Source: JAVRLS01 sp031961205 (GTDB lineage: Archaea > Thermoplasmatota > Thermoplasmata > Thermoplasmatales > Thermoplasmataceae). From it: a stretch of 29,382 nucleotides of DNA. Position numbers and translations under genes: made by a program. The DNA is taken from positions 1 to 29,382 of the forward strand of contig JAVRLS010000007.1 in NCBI GenBank assembly GCA_031961205.1, read 5' to 3'. The notes beneath the pieces were generated by a model that was not told the origin of the DNA, ran no database searches, and was given only the letters and a program-made list of their open reading frames with translations. Positions 1 through 7,758 of this stretch are shown here, piece after piece (the first letter of the stretch is position 1; each line of letters opens with the position of its first letter).

Positions 1-126
1 GTCTAAAGAATCTAGTGCCTGGATCAGCATTTCTTCCCTTTTATGAGATGCTATTACTACAGAAATTTTAGGTTTCAATAAACTGTAATGCCATAAAGCT
101 AATTTATAATTTGCCAATCTGCACAT
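1..126 (-). CDS. Family 2 glycosyltransferase, N-terminal part only (cut by window edge)
   Basis: An open frame runs on the minus strand from an ATG at 126 off the left edge, giving about 42 residues. After a 20-odd residue lead it reads KPKISVVIASHKREEML and then ALDSL, which is the typical first beta strand and helix of a GT-A fold family 2 glycosyltransferase. A stop codon lies 10 codons upstream of the ATG. A TATA-like ATTATAAAAA at 148-157 sits 22-31 nt before the ATG, which fits a leaderless transcript and supports this start. With the next gene, also a GT2 on the same strand, it suggests a surface glycosylation cluster extending left. Donor and acceptor sugars cannot be told. Confidence 0.7.
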   Translation of the reverse strand, partial: MCRLANYKLALWHYSLLKPKISVVIASHKREEMLIQALDSLD

Positions 127-147
127 TGAAAAGTTCAGTTGTACTTG

Positions 148-157
148 TTTTTATAAT
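148..157 (-). promoter_or_regulatory. TATA box of the left-edge glycosyltransferase
   Basis: ATTATAAAAA on the minus strand lies about 26 nt upstream of the ATG at 126. This is the spacing expected for an archaeal leaderless promoter. Confidence 0.5.
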
Positions 158-225
158 GCCTGATCTGGATCCACGACAGAAGTCGATGAAATACTTTCAT
201 TTATGAAATCCCTGGTTAACTCATC

Positions 226-1122
226 TTAAAGTTCGGAACTTTTTCTTAAATCTTTATTGCAGTACTTCGGATCGTTCCACGGATCAATTATAAATGCACT
301 GATGAATGCAATAATTTTAGTGAAAAATATCACTATCTCTAAAGGATCACTAAAATTTAGACCAGTTTTAGCAGACCTGGATACAGATTGCCGGTTCATC
401 AAACCGTTCTTTTTATAGGCCAGGGCCGCACCCAGTTGATAATGAAATCTTTTTGTAATAAATTTCCTAAAGGTGTTGATTGAACTCTGATCGTGCTTTA
501 ATACGGCTTCTTTCAGAAAAATCCCTTTGTATCCTGCCTTTAAAGCTCTGATTGTTAAGTCATAATCTTCCCCTCCCATGCCTAGACAGGGGTCAAATCC
601 TATATTTTTAATGATTTCAGTTTTCCAGGCGGAGTTCCCCATGGGACCCATATTTATGTTATTTGGCAGAACATTATCGTAAAAGTATGAATCAAACGTA
701 TCCTGATATCTGGTAAATCGATTCGTAGCATTATTAAGAGGTATCGTTGAACCAAATGTGAAATCAGCAACACCGTTTAATATTGGGCCTATAAGAGACT
801 GATACCAATTTCCAATTATTTTTTCGTCTGTATCAATGAAAACGGTGATATCGCCGTTTATATATTTCTGGCTTTGATAGCGTGTCTCAGCCACATTCCC
901 GGGCAGATCATAAAATCTCACCACATCATTTTCAATTTCCTTGATTTTTTTTACTATTTCTTTGTTTGATCCTCCATCGGCAACAATAATTTCCAGGGGT
1001 TTTAGATCAATAAGAGACTTAATAAGTTCTATCACTCTAATGTCATTAAAACTAGTTATCAAAATACTAACTTTCGGCTCTACACTCATTGAACTCACTA
1101 AACTGGTTCGAATAGCTTTCAC
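226..1122 (-). CDS. Family 2 glycosyltransferase
   Basis: A 298-residue inverting GT-A glycosyltransferase, likely transferring a nucleotide-activated sugar to a glycan or lipid acceptor on the cytoplasmic side. Visible landmarks are VSILITSFND (about 18-27), EIIVADGGSN (44-53), the metal-binding FIDTDE (95-100, DTD at 97-99), and a GMGGEDYDL acceptor-side motif near 181-189. A hydrophobic C-terminal helix (about 263-280) could anchor it in the membrane. The frame opens with GTG at 1122. An ATG at 1089 (residue 12) has a GTGA Shine-Dalgarno-like stretch 7 nt before it and is an equally good start. It follows the same strand and family as the partial gene at the left edge. The DNA is noticeably AT-rich. 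Confidence 0.85.
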   Translation of the reverse strand: MKAIRTSLVSSMSVEPKVSILITSFNDIRVIELIKSLIDLKPLEIIVADGGSNKEIVKKIKEIENDVVRFYDLPGNVAETRYQSQKYINGDITVFIDTDEKIIGNWYQSLIGPILNGVADFTFGSTIPLNNATNRFTRYQDTFDSYFYDNVLPNNINMGPMGNSAWKTEIIKNIGFDPCLGMGGEDYDLTIRALKAGYKGIFLKEAVLKHDQSSINTFRKFITKRFHYQLGAALAYKKNGLMNRQSVSRSAKTGLNFSDPLEIVIFFTKIIAFISAFIIDPWNDPKYCNKDLRKSSEL

Positions 1123-1809
1123 TTAATTAAATGAGACAGATTTTAATTAATTTTTTGCTCATCGTACATTCTCTGGATTTTTAACCATATATAAAATTCC
1201 AATAGTGGGGTATATTTCGATCCCAAGATTAGTCTTCTATTCTCTATCTATGGCTAGCCGCAACATTGCACGGTTTCGGATCAGCTGCAACATGTAGATT
1301 CGGTAACAAAAAGTTTTTAACGGTTTGCAATGTAATAAAAATTAAGAAACATAAATTTTCTTACGTAATCGAAACTGATAAAATACTATTTATTGAGGAA
1401 ATGGTAGTAATATACCCGGACAAAATGGTTAATTCGGAATGTTTTTAGAGGCAGTTACTACAGGTAATGATCGCTAGGGCCAGATTCGCCGTCCCATAGC
1501 TATGACCAGAAACTTCACTCTCATGTCGGCATCGACGTATAAGAACGGAAAAGATCTCGTAGAGACGCTATGGACCACGGCGCTTTTTATGGATCGTCCC
1601 TATCTTAAAAGCATTGGCGATCGTCATGAGATGTTCTCAAAAGTTTTGATGATTCAATATCTAACTAAATCATCAGAGATTGCGTGAAAAAAGATGAAGA
1701 AGAACTTGATAAGATTTACCGAAGGATATAAACCTCCCTGGTTTTCAGAATCTATTTTTATCTATATACCCAGAGGTAGTAATTAATATATTTAATTACG
1801 AATTTAAGC
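1123..1809. other. Gene-poor AT-rich region, possible gene remnants
   Basis: About 690 bases between the GT2 gene and the tRNA hold no gene I can recognise. Two plus-strand frames of about 60 codons exist (1266-1448, starting TTG; 1502-1687, starting ATG). Neither shows a known motif, a good TATA box at the right distance or a Shine-Dalgarno site. The second ends in a plausible-looking amphipathic stretch (DRPYLKSIGDRHEMFSKVL). I read these as decayed coding DNA or chance frames. TATA-rich sequence at 1141-1150 probably serves the GT2 gene. Confidence 0.4.
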
Positions 1810-1882
1810 GCCCGAGCCGGGATTCGAACCCGAGTCTGAGGCTCCGCAGGCCTCTAGGATGTCCAAGCTACCCCACTCGGGC
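1810..1882 (-). tRNA. tRNA-Arg (anticodon GCG)
   Basis: On the minus strand this 73-nt segment folds as a full cloverleaf. The acceptor stem GCCCGAG pairs with CTCGGGC with no mismatch. The anticodon stem GAGGC/GCCTC encloses the loop CTGCGGA, giving anticodon GCG, which reads CGC and CGU arginine codons. The T arm is TCGGG-TTCGAAT-CCCGG. The D arm is GGGT...ATCC with a GG in the loop. No intron is present and CCA is not encoded. Confidence 0.95.
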
Positions 1883-1905
1883 TTAGGCAAAAGAATAGAG
1901 CAATC

Positions 1906-1920
1906 GCTTATATTATTTTT
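1906..1920 (-). promoter_or_regulatory. TATA box of tRNA-Arg
   Basis: AAAAATAATATAAGC on the minus strand lies 24-38 nt upstream of the mature tRNA 5' end, a normal archaeal stable-RNA promoter distance. Confidence 0.5.
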
Positions 1921-2244
1921 CGCAAATCTCTCTCATAATTATTTTGAACTTCAGACTTCCTGTTGACCTGGCGTAAGAATTTTTCTTATTCAATTTAGGG
2001 GATGCCATTGAGATCGGATATTTATCTACTTTCCTCAAAATAAGATTTACCGTGTTCACCTGATATTCACGATAGAATCAATTATCCGGTAAGATAATTA
2101 TTTAGATACATCCAAGCGAAGAAAATTGCGTTTAGAGCCGGTATCTATCCTGACGGTGAAGTTTCTAAAAGCTACAGTAATCCAGCTATATCGAAAGCAT
2201 ATAAATGTGAAATCTGCGATTTATATTTACGGGCTATTCATATT

Positions 2245-2279
2245 TATAAAAAATTTTGCAATGGCAACCTGCCATGCAA
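2245..2279 (-). terminator. Hairpin and T-run downstream of kbl
   Basis: On the minus strand, 30 nt after the kbl stop, TTGCATGGCA-GGT-TGCCATTGCAA forms a 10-bp stem (one bulged base) with a 3-base loop. It is followed by AAATTTTTTAT. This resembles an intrinsic terminator. Confidence 0.55.
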
Positions 2280-2308
2280 GATAAATGAGAAAATATTTTA
2301 AAATCGAT

Positions 2309-3493
2309 TCAGTTTATGATTTTCATTTTCTTTCCGAGATCTTCGAAAGCGGCTATGGCAAAATCCAGATCCTCTTTGGAATGGACTGCAGATGGCATTA
2401 ATCTTATCCTTGCGGTCCCTTTCTGTACTGTTGGATAAACTATCGGTGAAGCAAATACGCCTTTTTCCTCGTAAAGTCTTGTGCTCAGCTCCACAGTCTT
2501 CTTTTCGTCTCCAATTATGACCGGGGTTATCGGTGTCTTGCTTGATCCGGTATTGTATCCAATCGAACTCAGGGATTTCTTAAGGTAATCTGCATTAGAC
2601 CACAGCTTCTTTATGAGAGAATCGTCACGCTCCATTATTTCTATTGCTTTCAGGACTGCAGCAGCATCGCCAGGGTTAAGTGCACTGCTGAACAGGAACG
2701 GCCTTGCCTTCTGCTTCAGAAGATCGATAAGGTCAGCGGATCCTGCAACAAATCCACCCATTGATCCAAGGGCCTTTGAAAACGTTCCCATTTCTATGTC
2801 AACCTTGTCTTCGAGATGGAAGTAGTTCACGATTCCTCTTCCATGATCTCCGAGGACACCCTCTCCGTGTGCATCATCGACATACGTCATCATGTCATAT
2901 TTCTGAGATACCTCTGATAGTTCAGGAAGTGGCGCTATATCCCCGTCCATGCTGAAAACACCGTCGGTAATGACCAGGGCCTTCTTGCCGATGCTTCTGC
3001 TTTCCTTCGCCTGTTTTTCAAGATCCTGTGCAGAAAGATGTTTATAAACTATCCTTTTCGCCGGGCTGAGTCTTGTCCCATCTATTATACTGGCATGATT
3101 CAGCTCTTCGCTGAATATAACGTCGTCTTTTCCGACAAGGGCCGGAATCGTACCAAGGTTGGCAAGAAGCCCGCCCTGATATACAAGTGCAGCTTCCATA
3201 TGCTTGAAGGAGGCTATCTTTTTTTCCAGTTTAATGTGAATTGAATCTGTTCCTGCAATTGATCTTACTGCGCCGGCGCCAACACCATACTCATTTATGG
3301 CATCTATTGCAGCTTTTTTTGTTTCAGGGTTATCGGCAAATCCGAGATAGTTGTTTGAACACATGTTCAGTACTTTCTTCCCGTTTATCTTTACCCATGA
3401 TCCCTGGGCGCTTTCTATGGTCCTTATCGGTACATACCTCCCCTCTGCCTTAAGGCTGGACAGCTCCTCCTCTACCCAATTGTATTTTTGCAT
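2309..3493 (-). CDS. kbl: Glycine C-acetyltransferase (2-amino-3-ketobutyrate CoA ligase)
   Basis: PLP enzyme of the alpha-oxoamine synthase family. With CoA it cleaves 2-amino-3-oxobutyrate, the product of threonine dehydrogenase, to glycine and acetyl-CoA. The 394-residue protein has the usual length. Landmarks: MCSNNYLGFAD (44-54), SEELNHASIIDG (128-139), VDDAHGEGVLG (205-215), and the PLP lysine K240 in GTFSKALGSMGG. The frame stays open to 3574, but the ATG at 3493 gives the family's N-terminus and has a TATA box 28 nt before it. Related 8-amino-7-oxononanoate synthase is the main alternative. The presence of an SDR threonine dehydrogenase at 12115-13062 favours the threonine role. It stands alone with its own promoter and terminator. 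Confidence 0.88.
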   Translation of the reverse strand: MQKYNWVEEELSSLKAEGRYVPIRTIESAQGSWVKINGKKVLNMCSNNYLGFADNPETKKAAIDAINEYGVGAGAVRSIAGTDSIHIKLEKKIASFKHMEAALVYQGGLLANLGTIPALVGKDDVIFSEELNHASIIDGTRLSPAKRIVYKHLSAQDLEKQAKESRSIGKKALVITDGVFSMDGDIAPLPELSEVSQKYDMMTYVDDAHGEGVLGDHGRGIVNYFHLEDKVDIEMGTFSKALGSMGGFVAGSADLIDLLKQKARPFLFSSALNPGDAAAVLKAIEIMERDDSLIKKLWSNADYLKKSLSSIGYNTGSSKTPITPVIIGDEKKTVELSTRLYEEKGVFASPIVYPTVQKGTARIRLMPSAVHSKEDLDFAIAAFEDLGKKMKIIN

Positions 3494-3518
3494 CTTTATC
3501 GTTGCAGAATTGGTAGAC

Positions 3519-3532
3519 GGTATAATAATATT
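3519..3532 (-). promoter_or_regulatory. TATA box of kbl
   Basis: AATATTATTATA on the minus strand, ending about 28 nt before the ATG at 3493. It supports a leaderless mRNA and the shorter start. Confidence 0.5.
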
Positions 3533-3692
3533 TTCAGGAAAAAAAGGAAGTACTGTAAAAATAAAGGTTCTCAAATAATATAATTTTTAAAGTGCTTGCT
3601 GTAATATTTCCAGATTTAAGAAATTTATATTTTTATCTCTGCATATTAAGGACAAAAAGCTTATTCATTGCGAATATACGTGTAAGAAATAC

Positions 3693-3710
3693 TTTATATT
3701 TAAATATAAA
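3693..3710 (+). promoter_or_regulatory. Perfect 18-bp AT palindrome, probable rps2 promoter
   Basis: TTTATATTTAAATATAAA reads the same on both strands and contains TATA-like elements in both directions, about 120 nt upstream of rps2. It is the strongest promoter candidate for rps2. It could also be a regulator site. Confidence 0.4.
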
Positions 3711-3820
3711 TATTTTACAATTTATTATACAAACATTCATATGCGGATTTGGAATAACCGGTGTAATAGGGATCTCAGCCATAAGGCAGATGATCTATTT
3801 AACACGCTAAAAACAGGAAT

Positions 3821-3824
3821 GGTG
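3821..3824 (+). promoter_or_regulatory. Shine-Dalgarno site of rps2
   Basis: GGTG lies 5 nt before the ATG at 3830 and matches the archaeal anti-SD end (AUCACCUCC). This shows that rps2 is read from a leadered mRNA and fixes the start. Confidence 0.65.
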
Positions 3825-3829
3825 GAATT

Positions 3830-4432
3830 ATGGAAGAGGAAATGATGCTTATACCGGAAGAAGAATACCAGAAGTCAGGAGTGCATATAGGTACACAGGT
3901 AAAGTCCAATGATATGAAGAGCTACATATTCAAGATAAGGAATGACGGCCTTTACATACTGGATGTCAAGAAAACTAACAGCAAGCTCATCGTAGCAGGA
4001 AAAATGCTTGCAAGGTACGAACCCAAGGATATACTTGTGGTTGCGCAGAGACAGTATGCATTCAGGCCAGTTTCCAAATTTGCTGAAGTTATAGGATCGA
4101 TCGCCATAACCGGCAGGTTTAATCCCGGAACACTCACAAATCCGGATCTTAAATATTACAAGGAAGTCAAGGCGATTGTGGTAACTGATCCACTGGCAGA
4201 TGTCCAGGCCATGAAGGAGGCCGTAAAGATAGGCATACCCGTAATAGCTCTCTGTGATGCGAATAACAAGACAGATTTTGTTGATCTTATCGTACCCACA
4301 AACAATAAGGGAAGGCGTTCGCTTGCAGTTATATACTGGCTGCTTGCAAGGGAGATAATGAAGAATAAGAGCAAGATAACAAGCTATGATGACTTCAAAT
4401 ATACGATAGATGATTTCGAAGCTCAGATCTGA
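3830..4432 (+). CDS. rps2: 30S ribosomal protein S2 (uS2)
   Basis: Archaeal/eukaryal-type uS2 of 200 residues, a component of the small subunit head-body junction. Diagnostic stretches are SGVHIGTQVKS (about 16-26), YILDVKKTN (42-50), VVAQRQYAFRPV (70-81), ITGRFNPGTLTNP (93-105), VVTDPLADVQAMKEA (116-130), GIPVIALCDANNKTD (134-148) and DLIVPTNNKGRRSLAVIYWL (152-171). The GGTG Shine-Dalgarno 5 nt upstream supports the start. Its 3' end overlaps the convergent endA gene by 10 bases. No other ribosomal protein or RNA polymerase gene is adjacent here. Confidence 0.97.
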   Translation: MEEEMMLIPEEEYQKSGVHIGTQVKSNDMKSYIFKIRNDGLYILDVKKTNSKLIVAGKMLARYEPKDILVVAQRQYAFRPVSKFAEVIGSIAITGRFNPGTLTNPDLKYYKEVKAIVVTDPLADVQAMKEAVKIGIPVIALCDANNKTDFVDLIVPTNNKGRRSLAVIYWLLAREIMKNKSKITSYDDFKYTIDDFEAQI

Positions 4433-5301
4433 ATATTTTTAATCCTTTCTATTGATACATACTTTATTTTTTCATCCAGAATAGAAGCGAATACCATCTT
4501 CTTTCTGACGCTTGAGGCGACCCTGACAGCCCTGCTTATGATGTTCCAGTATTCGGCTTCGATCATCACGTGAACCAGGAGATCGGCGTGGCTTTCAATA
4601 TCCGACAAATATACCCTGAAATGTGATCCATACTTGAATCCTGTCTTTACAATGCAGCCCCTGCTGATGAGGTCGCGGTAGACAGCATCCACAGGTCCGG
4701 AACCGCTATCGCCCAATATCAGGCGTGCCTCGTAATCAGTAAGAAGCCTGAGGCCGTTGAACTGTGTTCCGATCCAGCTGGCGGGAGTTTTTCTGGAAAA
4801 AAAACGATCGCCCGCCCTTATTATATCTTCATTTTCACCGGTGAATACGTTCCTGCCCGTAATTTCAATACTGTTTACCATGTATACTGTGGGATCTCCC
4901 TCTTCATCAACGGTGAAGTAGAATGATCCGCTGTTTTCAAGAAAATCGCCAAAGGATACAACCTGGTTCTCCTTTATGGCTATCATTCTCCGGGTATTTT
5001 CGTTTCCCTTCCTGAAGTAAAGGTTGTCGCCGGCAATAAAAACGGTGTATCCGCCGTTCTTTAAATATTCATAGGCCGAATACGCCTCAAAGGATATTCT
5101 TGAGAACATGGCGGAAAGAAAATCCCCCTCATTGATACCGATCTCTATTTTTCCCTTGAAGAACAGATAGAGGCATTCCGCGGTGTTCAGTGTGAATGTA
5201 TTTTCCCTGAATTTCCCTATTTTGTACTTCCCGATTATATAATTGTGTGACCGCCCGTTTGAGATCCTGAAGCTGATTCCATCGCATGTGCCTTCATTCA
5301 T
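4423..5301 (-). CDS. endA: tRNA-splicing endonuclease (homodimeric, two-repeat type)
   Basis: Cuts introns from archaeal pre-tRNAs at bulge-helix-bulge sites. The 292-residue length fits the fused two-repeat form that works as a homodimer, known from Thermoplasma and Archaeoglobus. The N-terminal half (about 1-165) is a degenerate repeat without a catalytic triad, and the C-terminal half holds the active repeat. The sequence GFKYGSHFRVY ends in the catalytic tyrosine (Y231), SHADLLVH contains the histidine (H238), and ASSVRKKMV contains the lysine (K267). It overlaps the upstream GTPase gene by 8 bases and the convergent rps2 by 10, so it is probably translated in a two-gene operon with the GTPase. 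Confidence 0.93.
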   Translation of the reverse strand: MNEGTCDGISFRISNGRSHNYIIGKYKIGKFRENTFTLNTAECLYLFFKGKIEIGINEGDFLSAMFSRISFEAYSAYEYLKNGGYTVFIAGDNLYFRKGNENTRRMIAIKENQVVSFGDFLENSGSFYFTVDEEGDPTVYMVNSIEITGRNVFTGENEDIIRAGDRFFSRKTPASWIGTQFNGLRLLTDYEARLILGDSGSGPVDAVYRDLISRGCIVKTGFKYGSHFRVYLSDIESHADLLVHVMIEAEYWNIISRAVRVASSVRKKMVFASILDEKIKYVSIERIKNIQI

Positions 5302-5809
5302 TTAACTTGTTCACCGGCAGCTTTGAGGCTAACCTTTCAATAATGCCATTTATCATTTCATTTATGCCCTGCCCATCCTTGCATGAAACAAGGAAATATT
5401 CAATTCCAAATTCTGATTTAAGGGCTTCCATATCATCTATCCACACAGCGGCCTCATATTTAAGGTCAAGCTTATTTGCAGCAATAAATATCGGGCCTTT
5501 TCTTTCCGTAATAATGTCTGAAAGTATATTTTTCACAAAATTATAACTTTTTTCTTCTGTTATATCAAGAACAAGAATGATGGCGGTGGAACTCTGCACC
5601 TGCTTTTCATAATTTCCATTCGTTTCCTGAAAGAGGACATCTATAATGAGTTTCTTCCCGTTAAATTCTTTTGTAATCGTCCTCTTTAAGAGCGGTTTTG
5701 TGGGTGTAATTGAAAAATCCCCGTAAGTCAACGAGGATATCAGTGACGATTTCCCTGAACCTTTTGAACCAGCTATAAGGAATTTCCATGTTAATCTTTG
5801 GAATGCCAT
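5294..5809 (-). CDS. Small Ras-like GTPase with unusual G3 motif
   Basis: A 171-residue soluble P-loop GTPase of the Ras/Arf-like type. Visible motifs are G1 AGSKGSGKSS (13-22), candidate G2 threonines around 35-37, G4 NKLD (112-115) and G5 SCKD (142-145). The G3 DxxG that senses the gamma phosphate is not canonical: after the strand LIIDVLF the sequence reads QETNGN (61-66), so an ETNG takes its place. It is the first gene of a unit with endA, whose start it overlaps by 8 bases. The TATA-like sequence GTATAATTAA lies about 27-36 nt before its ATG. A role in tRNA processing is suggested only by this link. The substrate or partner is unknown. Confidence 0.85.
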   Translation of the reverse strand: MAFQRLTWKFLIAGSKGSGKSSLISSLTYGDFSITPTKPLLKRTITKEFNGKKLIIDVLFQETNGNYEKQVQSSTAIILVLDITEEKSYNFVKNILSDIITERKGPIFIAANKLDLKYEAAVWIDDMEALKSEFGIEYFLVSCKDGQGINEMINGIIERLASKLPVNKLNE

Positions 5810-5833
5810 TGCCCGTTTTATCTAATTCATTTA

Positions 5834-5846
5834 ATTATACTTTTCC
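5834..5846 (-). promoter_or_regulatory. TATA box of the GTPase-endA unit
   Basis: AAAGTATAATTAA on the minus strand lies 25-37 nt upstream of the GTPase ATG at 5809. It faces away from the aminotransferase promoter. Confidence 0.45.
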
Positions 5847-5902
5847 ATGGATCGGTACGTGCAAAAGTGCCATGTGCTATGAATACCAAGCACTGCTTGT
5901 CA

Positions 5903-5918
5903 CTATAATTTTATATAT
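5903..5918 (+). promoter_or_regulatory. TATA box of the aminotransferase gene
   Basis: CTATAATTTTATATAT lies 20-35 nt before the ATG at 5938. The spacing supports a leaderless message and the shorter protein start. Confidence 0.5.
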
Positions 5919-5937
5919 TCATTATTTATATTATTAT

Positions 5938-7146
5938 ATGGACTACAGATTTTCGAAGATTTTTGATTATATGAAGCCGTCAGAAATAAGATCTCTGCTA
6001 AAGTATACGTCAAATCCCGAATTGATATCATTCGGAGGCGGAATGCCAAACCCTGAATCTTTCCCTATTTCAGAGCTTAAGGAAATTCTGAACGATATCA
6101 TGGATAAATCCGGAAAATATGCACTTCAATACGGCAGCACTGAAGGCCTGGATGCATTACGCGATGAGCTTTCAAAATATGTGAAGACAACTGAAAATAT
6201 AGATACCAGGAAAGAAGAGATTATAATGACAACAGGATCCCAGCAGGCCCTGTATGCAATGGGAAAAATATTCGTGAATCCCGGGGACACCGTAATCACG
6301 GAGGGACCGACGTACGTTGGAGCTATATCTGCTTTCAATGCAAACATGGCGAACATGATCCCCGTAGATATGGACGAAAACGGCATGATCATTGAGAAGC
6401 TGGAGGAAAAGATCTGTGAACTTGACAGGCAGAATATAAAGCCAAAATTCATTTACGTGATCCCGACTTTCCAGAATCCGGCCGGAGTAACAATGACGCT
6501 TGAACGCAGAAAGCATCTTCTTGAGATCTCTGAAAAATATGACATACCGATAATAGAGGATAATCCTTACGGACAGCTCAGGTACAACGGCGAGTCTGTA
6601 CCGAGCATCAAGAGTATGGATAAGAACGGAAACGTGATTTACCTTGGTACATTTTCAAAGGTTATGTCACCCGGACTGCGCATGGGCTACATAATTGGCC
6701 CCACAAAGGTGATAGAGAAGGTAAATCTTCTAAAGCAGGCACTTGACCTTGCATCAGATTCGTTATCAGAATACATAGCGCTTGAATACCTGAAAAGAGG
6801 TTCCATTTACAGGCAGATTCCAAAAACTGTTACGCTTTACAGGAGGAAGAGGGACGTAATGCTGAACGCACTGAAGGAGTACTTCCCCGAGGGCACAAAG
6901 TGGACCCATCCAAATGGCGGAATGTTTCTCTGGGTAACACTTGATGAGAGGATAAATACAACGAAGATGCTTGAGAAGGCACTGCAGGCAAAAGTCGCAT
7001 ACGTAAGCGGATCTGCATTCTACCCGCACGGAGAAAAGAAGAACAGTATGAGGCTGAATTTCACATACTCCGATGATGATAAAATAGTAGAGGGCATCAA
7101 GAGGCTCGCATACGTAATAGATGAGGAAATGGAACTAGTAGAATGA
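5938..7146 (+). CDS. PLP-dependent class I aminotransferase (2-aminoadipate/aromatic-type)
   Basis: A 402-residue fold-type I aminotransferase of the MocR/LysN/Aro8-like branch. Landmarks: ISFGGGMPNPE (30-40), LQYGSTEGLDALRDEL (63-78), TTGSQQALYAMGKIF (98-112), the PLP-contacting FQNPAG (178-183), IIEDNPYGQLRY (205-216; D208 and Y211) and the Schiff-base lysine K241 in LGTFSKVMSPGLRMGY, with R248 for the phosphate. A C-terminal arginine in SMRLNFTY likely binds the substrate carboxylate. Members act on 2-aminoadipate, aromatic or branched-chain amino acids with 2-oxoglutarate, and the actual substrate cannot be chosen here. The frame extends upstream to 5788, but the ATG at 5938 gives the family N-terminus and fits the TATA box. 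Confidence 0.88.
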   Translation: MDYRFSKIFDYMKPSEIRSLLKYTSNPELISFGGGMPNPESFPISELKEILNDIMDKSGKYALQYGSTEGLDALRDELSKYVKTTENIDTRKEEIIMTTGSQQALYAMGKIFVNPGDTVITEGPTYVGAISAFNANMANMIPVDMDENGMIIEKLEEKICELDRQNIKPKFIYVIPTFQNPAGVTMTLERRKHLLEISEKYDIPIIEDNPYGQLRYNGESVPSIKSMDKNGNVIYLGTFSKVMSPGLRMGYIIGPTKVIEKVNLLKQALDLASDSLSEYIALEYLKRGSIYRQIPKTVTLYRRKRDVMLNALKEYFPEGTKWTHPNGGMFLWVTLDERINTTKMLEKALQAKVAYVSGSAFYPHGEKKNSMRLNFTYSDDDKIVEGIKRLAYVIDEEMELVE

Positions 7147-7670
7147 TCATTTTATAAATATTAATTTTTGAATACCTTTATAATTTTAACTTCCATTTTA
7201 AATCACGGCATTTTTGAATGATCTCCCTGGATCGGCAGGCAACTAATATTAACGATAGTTCAGAGATTATTGAGTATATAAATAAACTTCCATGAAAACA
7301 GCACCTTGTATATTCTTTTTAATGGATACGATCATATGCCTGGCCAGGGTACGCGCCCAGTATCTTGAGGATAGTTCCTCGTTATAGATCATGATTCACC
7401 AAGGGATATGTTTCTACATTCAATGAACCTCTCCTATCATCCGTGGAACTGTATAACGGATAACCGTAACTACTGCACAGCTCTGTATTATTCGATCATG
7501 TGAACGATCCGATTCCTATAGCGATTTTCTGTTCTACAGTGAATTTTTCTGGCATTTCATATCACACTTTCCATAGAAGTTAAGCACAGATCTGAAAACT
7601 CCCTTTGATCCACATTATATATCCTTACATCTATATAATATATCTTATAACTGTCTACTATAAAGGGGCA

Positions 7671-7746
7671 GATCAATCGTTAGGATGGGAAAGTAAATAG
7701 GATAAAAATGATAACATAAATGTCATTGTAACTTTTTTCATAGAGG
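7671..7746 (+). repeat. Direct repeat flanking ubiD, copy 1
   Basis: It matches 9650-9724 in the same orientation. In the ungapped 51-base core (7691-7741 against 9668-9718) 36 bases are identical, and 14 of the 15 differences are transitions by my hand alignment. An 11-base block CATAAATGTCA is identical. The two copies bracket the ubiD gene. Confidence 0.6.
7673..7741 (-). CDS. Possible 22-residue hydrophobic peptide (repeat copy 1)
   Basis: On the minus strand an ATG at 7741 opens a 22-codon frame beginning MKKVTMTFMLSFLSYLL, a lysine-led hydrophobic segment. The copy-2 counterpart (9632-9718) begins MKKVPVTFM in the same frame with no indel between them. There is no clear Shine-Dalgarno site. 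It may be a decayed fragment rather than a gene. Confidence 0.2.
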   Translation of the reverse strand: MKKVTMTFMLSFLSYLLSHPND

Positions 7747-7758
7747 CGCCTCATTTAG

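Larger units (their letters stand above)
1883..2308. other. Intergenic region between tRNA-Arg and kbl
   Basis: About 425 bases. It contains the tRNA promoter at the left and the kbl terminator hairpin at the right. Between them no frame or RNA fold stands out, and the sequence is AT-rich with scattered stops. Confidence 0.4.
3494..3829. other. Divergent promoter region kbl / rps2
   Basis: About 335 bases between divergent genes. It holds the kbl TATA box, an 18-bp perfect AT palindrome (3693-3710) and a roughly 100-nt leader before rps2. A 34-codon plus-strand frame starts at ATG 3741 and ends at 3845, overlapping the rps2 start; it has no recognisable homology. The longer frame 3592-3810 looks like chance. 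Confidence 0.4.

Noticed and set aside
3592..3810. 72-codon plus-strand frame before rps2
   Set aside because: It has low-complexity AT-rich composition and runs through the promoter palindrome, with no start signal.
6126..6516. Minus-strand frames of 108 and 114 codons
   Set aside because: They are antisense to the PLP aminotransferase, whose motifs are unambiguous.
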